DNA of 8,919 bases from Erysipelotrichaceae bacterium (GTDB lineage Bacteria > Bacillota_I > Bacilli_A > Erysipelotrichales > Coprobacillaceae). Position 1 is the stretch's first letter. Each line of letters begins with the position of its first letter. Below the pieces are notes generated by a model that searched no databases, was not told the origin of the DNA, and was given only the letters and a program-made list of their open reading frames with translations. Shown in pieces: positions 5,950-8,919 of the stretch. The DNA lies in NCBI GenBank assembly GCA_021200395.1, contig JAJQGQ010000309.1, positions 1-8,919 of the forward strand. The letters are read 5' to 3'. The position numbers were made by a program, and so were the translations under genes.

Positions 5950-8919
5950 TTATCCTTTTTCTTTACTCTTTTTTTCATATGTTTCTTTTTATCAATCAAA
6001 GCTAACAATTTATCAGCATCTTCTAAATGATGCTCCTGGGCTTTTTTAGCCCAATACTCTGCCTTATTTAAATCCATATCACAACCATAGCCATAATAGT
6101 AAAAACGCGCCAAATTTAAATAAGCATGTTCATCTTCACCTTGGGCAGCATCATAAAACAATTGAAAAGCTTTTTTATAATTCTTTTTAACACCTTCACC
6201 ATGTTGATAACAAACACCCAAATTATTCATCGCCCCTGCATGCCCTTCTTTAGCAGCCATTTTATAATAATAAACGGCTTTTTTTATGTCCTGATATTTC
6301 TTATCAGCTTCAAAATCATATAATACAGCAAGATTATAAGCAGCAGAAACATGACCTTTTTTAGCAGCAATAGCAAAATATTTCATCGCCTTTGGTGTGT
6401 TCTTACGCACACCTTGACCACTTTTATAAAGATTGGCTAAAGCATAATAACCTCTAGAATAATCAGCGTTTTTAGCAATCATATAATAACGAACAGCCTT
6501 TTTATAATTAACTTTCACGCCTTTACCAACTTCATACATAATACCTAAAGCAATACAGGCATCTAAGTTATCTAAATCATAAGCTAAGCGATAATAATGT
6601 ATGGCCTTTTTATAATCACAATCTCCAAGAATCCCATAATCATAATAACGACCCACATGATATAAACCTCGTGAAGAATGCATTTTAGCAGCTTGCAAGA
6701 AATAGGCAAAGGCTTTTTGTTTGTCACACTCAACAACAATTCCATCTTCATAACATATAGCCAAATTGCATAAAGCAGGCGGATAATTATATGTAGCAGC
6801 TTGTTGATATAATTGCACAGCTGCTTCTTTATCTACACTAACACCACTGCCAAATTCATACATCATACCTAAGTTATTCATCGCACGGGGATAGCCTTGC
6901 GCAGCACTTTTTTGATAATACTCTCTTGCTAAAGTTTCATTCACCTCAACACCTATACCTTTTTCGTAACAATAACCGAGATTACATTGGGCTGCTTCAT
7001 AATCAAAAGATGCTGCTAATTGATAATATTCAAAAGCTTTTTTTTCATCTTTTTCAACACTTATACCATTTTCATAATAAATTCCTACATTACATAAAGC
7101 ACGAGGATATTGATAAAAAGATGCATGTTGATAATAAGCAAATGCTTTATCATAATCAGGTTCATCCTTATTTTCATAAAGAGAAGCCAAATTACACATT
7201 GCTCTTAAATTGTATTGATCAGCAGCCAATTGGTAATAATGCTCTGCTTTATCATAATCAATATCAACACCAACACCAAGTTCGTAACAATAGCCAACAT
7301 TACATTGTGCAACATCATAGTTATTATTAGCTGCCATTACATAATACTCAAATGCTTTCTTTTCATCCTTTTCTACACCAATGCCATTTTCATAACAATA
7401 ACCAACATTGCAAATACCAGCATCATAACCCAAATCACATGCTTCTTTATAATATGCAAAAGCTTTTTTATCATCTTTTTCTACACCAATGCCCATTTCA
7501 TAACAATAACCCAAATTAGTCATAGCATGCAAATGACCTAAATCACTCGCTTTTTGATAACATGCAAAAGCCTTTTTTTCATCTTTTGGAGTGCCTATAC
7601 CACCCTCATAATAATTACCTAATTGACATATAGCTGTAGGATCATCCATATCTGCAGCTTTTTGAATATAGGAAAATGCTAAAGATTCATTTGCTTCTTC
7701 GCCAATACCATTTTCTAAATAATAAGCATATTTACACATAGCAGGTGGAAAATCTAAATCAGCACTACGTTTTAAATATTCTATAGCCAAAGCTATATTT
7801 TCTTCTTCCATAAAAGTAGCATAGGCAAACAATCCACGAGGATGTCCTTGTTTCGCTGCTAAAAGATACAGTTCCTTGGCTTTTTCTATATCTGGCTTGA
7901 CACCAATACCTGCTTCATAACAATAAGCTAAATAACAATGCGCTGATGAATAATTCTGCTTGGAAGCCTCCTGATAATAATAAACTGCCATTTCCTCATT
8001 CTTTTGTGTACCAATACCCGCTTCATAATAATAACCTATTTGTAACTGGGCAATATCTAAACCTTCATCCGCTGCTTCACGATACCACGAAAAAGCCTGA
8101 TCAATATTTTTTTCTACACCAATACCCATTTCATAACAATAACCTACACTATATTTAGCTTGTAAGAATCCTTCATCAGCAGCCTGCTTATAATAATACA
8201 TAGCTTTGATTTCATCTTTATCAACACCATAACCAAAACAATAACATTCACCCATATAATATAAAGCACGAGGTACTTGACTAGCAGCCGACAATTCAAA
8301 ATATTCAAAAGCCTTGCTCTCATTCACTTCCATACCTATACCTTCATAAGCACAATAAGCATAATTACAAGCAGCTAATTCATCACCATTATCAGCAGCA
8401 TTTAAATATAATTCTACTGCTTTCACTTTATCTTCCTTGACACCTAGACCAATTTCATACATATAACCAAGTGTACACATGGCTCGATAATGATGATTCA
8501 ATGAAGCTTTTTCTAATAACTCAAAAGCACGATATTCATCCTGTACATAGCCATCTTCCCCATTAAGATAAGATAAACCTAGTTTAAATTGATCATCAGC
8601 CAATAATGGTATTTCTACATCCACCAATTGATTAACTTGACTAAGCATACAAACATCAAGTCCCATAAAATGATCATTATCTTCTATATAATAATGTTCT
8701 TCTTCTAAATAAGCAGAAGATGTTAAATCTGGATAGGCATCATTATCATATTGACGCATGAGATGATAAATAGCCGTTTCCACCTCATCTTCTTGACAAT
8801 ACAAAGTTTTCACTTTCATTAAGGCATCTTCTGTCCCATTCGTTAAATAGACCCAAGCCATATCCTCATATTTTATAGCAATATAGTCTATTTTCCATAT
8901 ACCAAACAATGGTTCATAT
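5946..8919 (-). CDS. Giant Sel1-like-repeat protein, 24 repeats (5' end outside window)
   Basis: Sel1-like repeats are TPR-like alpha/alpha hairpins that stack into a solenoid and act as protein-binding scaffolds; the partner here is unknown. I number from the codon at 8909-8907. That codon is TTG with no ribosome binding site, and the frame stays open to the edge (Tyr-Glu-Pro before it), so the real start is probably outside. ATG 8861 is also poor, with GAGG only 2 nt away. Residues 1-106 form a non-repeat domain, acidic and rich in aromatics, that I do not recognise. Residues 107-964 contain 24 repeats of about 36 residues following A-x-C-N-x-G-Y-C-Y-E-x-G-I-G-V. Repeats 8 and 14 are shortened to 31 and 34 residues. 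The tail (965-987) is lysine-rich. No signal peptide or membrane segment is seen in the visible part, so a cytoplasmic site is likely. Its own terminator follows. Function beyond scaffolding is not assignable. Confidence 0.93.
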   Translation of the reverse strand, partial: YEPLFGIWKIDYIAIKYEDMAWVYLTNGTEDALMKVKTLYCQEDEVETAIYHLMRQYDNDAYPDLTSSAYLEEEHYYIEDNDHFMGLDVCMLSQVNQLVDVEIPLLADDQFKLGLSYLNGEDGYVQDEYRAFELLEKASLNHHYRAMCTLGYMYEIGLGVKEDKVKAVELYLNAADNGDELAACNYAYCAYEGIGMEVNESKAFEYFELSAASQVPRALYYMGECYCFGYGVDKDEIKAMYYYKQAADEGFLQAKYSVGYCYEMGIGVEKNIDQAFSWYREAADEGLDIAQLQIGYYYEAGIGTQKNEEMAVYYYQEASKQNYSSAHCYLAYCYEAGIGVKPDIEKAKELYLLAAKQGHPRGLFAYATFMEEENIALAIEYLKRSADLDFPPAMCKYAYYLENGIGEEANESLAFSYIQKAADMDDPTAICQLGNYYEGGIGTPKDEKKAFACYQKASDLGHLHAMTNLGYCYEMGIGVEKDDKKAFAYYKEACDLGYDAGICNVGYCYENGIGVEKDEKKAFEYYVMAANNNYDVAQCNVGYCYELGVGVDIDYDKAEHYYQLAADQYNLRAMCNLASLYENKDEPDYDKAFAYYQHASFYQYPRALCNVGIYYENGISVEKDEKKAFEYYQLAASFDYEAAQCNLGYCYEKGIGVEVNETLAREYYQKSAAQGYPRAMNNLGMMYEFGSGVSVDKEAAVQLYQQAATYNYPPALCNLAICYEDGIVVECDKQKAFAYFLQAAKMHSSRGLYHVGRYYDYGILGDCDYKKAIHYYRLAYDLDNLDACIALGIMYEVGKGVKVNYKKAVRYYMIAKNADYSRGYYALANLYKSGQGVRKNTPKAMKYFAIAAKKGHVSAAYNLAVLYDFEADKKYQDIKKAVYYYKMAAKEGHAGAMNNLGVCYQHGEGVKKNYKKAFQLFYDAAQGEDEHAYLNLARFYYYGYGCDMDLNKAEYWAKKAQEHHLEDADKLLALIDKKKHMKKRVKKKDN
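6018..8591 (-). repeat. Imperfect tandem repeat array of about 108 bp units inside the Sel1-repeat gene
   Basis: Twenty-four in-frame units encode the Sel1-like repeats. Most are 108 bp; the eighth is 93, the fourteenth 102 and the twenty-second 111 bp. Most units have diverged in DNA, but several neighbours keep near-identical blocks. Examples are the stretches encoding GIGVEKD plus the following KKAF in units 11 and 12, with a close copy in unit 15 (ISVEKDEKKAF). These blocks could allow unequal recombination that changes the repeat number. Confidence 0.85.

Noticed and set aside
5946..5985. Programmed frameshift at the A-rich end of the Sel1-repeat gene
   Set aside because: A-runs are present, but none forms a correctly phased slippery heptamer, and the -1 frame meets TAA before the downstream open stretch.
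7037..7045. T8 homopolymer in the Sel1-repeat gene as a phase-variation switch
   Set aside because: Runs of 7-8 T/A occur across this AT-rich gene wherever Lys-Lys is encoded; nothing singles this one out.
6926..7541. Plus-strand open frames of 134 and 108 codons opposite the Sel1-repeat gene
   Set aside because: They are antisense to a strongly supported gene, have low-complexity His/Asn/Ile composition that follows from the repeat DNA, and lack ribosome binding sites. The similar frames at 6126-6323 and 7946-8158 are dismissed for the same reason.

Overview
The window is AT-rich DNA (roughly two thirds A+T by eye) in which every supported gene lies on the minus strand. It looks like a low-GC Bacillota chromosome. 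The clues are strong AGGAGG-type ribosome binding sites, an OmpR-type two-component pair, the smc-ftsY linkage typical of Bacillota, and an unusually short SMC (981 residues, against about 1,190 in Bacillus) of the size seen in Mollicutes. I infer a gut-type Erysipelotrichia/Coprobacillaceae-like bacterium. The placement is tentative, because no rRNA or other taxonomic marker is present.

Layout in the direction of transcription (right to left). (1) 8919-5946: a giant Sel1-like-repeat protein with 24 repeats, whose start appears to lie beyond the right edge. (2) 5945-5769: the only real intergenic gap. It holds a 33-codon open stretch that may be a decayed C-terminus, a rho-independent terminator, and directly after it an extended -10 promoter. 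(3) 5768-1: a tightly packed unit of response regulator (223 aa), sensor histidine kinase (457 aa), smc (981 aa) and ftsY (253 codons seen, 3' end off the left edge). The junctions are a 1-nt overlap (TAATG), a 5-nt gap and a 13-nt gap, so co-transcription from the promoter near 5800 is very likely.

How the genes work together: smc encodes the chromosome-condensing ATPase and ftsY the SRP receptor GTPase that docks ribosomes at the membrane. Their adjacency is classic, but rnc (RNase III), the usual upstream partner, is replaced here by a two-component system. That would place two housekeeping genes behind a signal-transduction pair, possibly one that controls its own promoter. The kinase has a short, strongly acidic extracellular sensor domain. 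The regulator's C-terminal half resembles HssR-type regulators, but no recognisable target gene is in the window.

No RNA genes, CRISPR arrays, insertion sequences or attachment sites were seen. The least described item is the 24-repeat solenoid protein, with its recurrent cysteine positions and unrecognised N-terminal domain.
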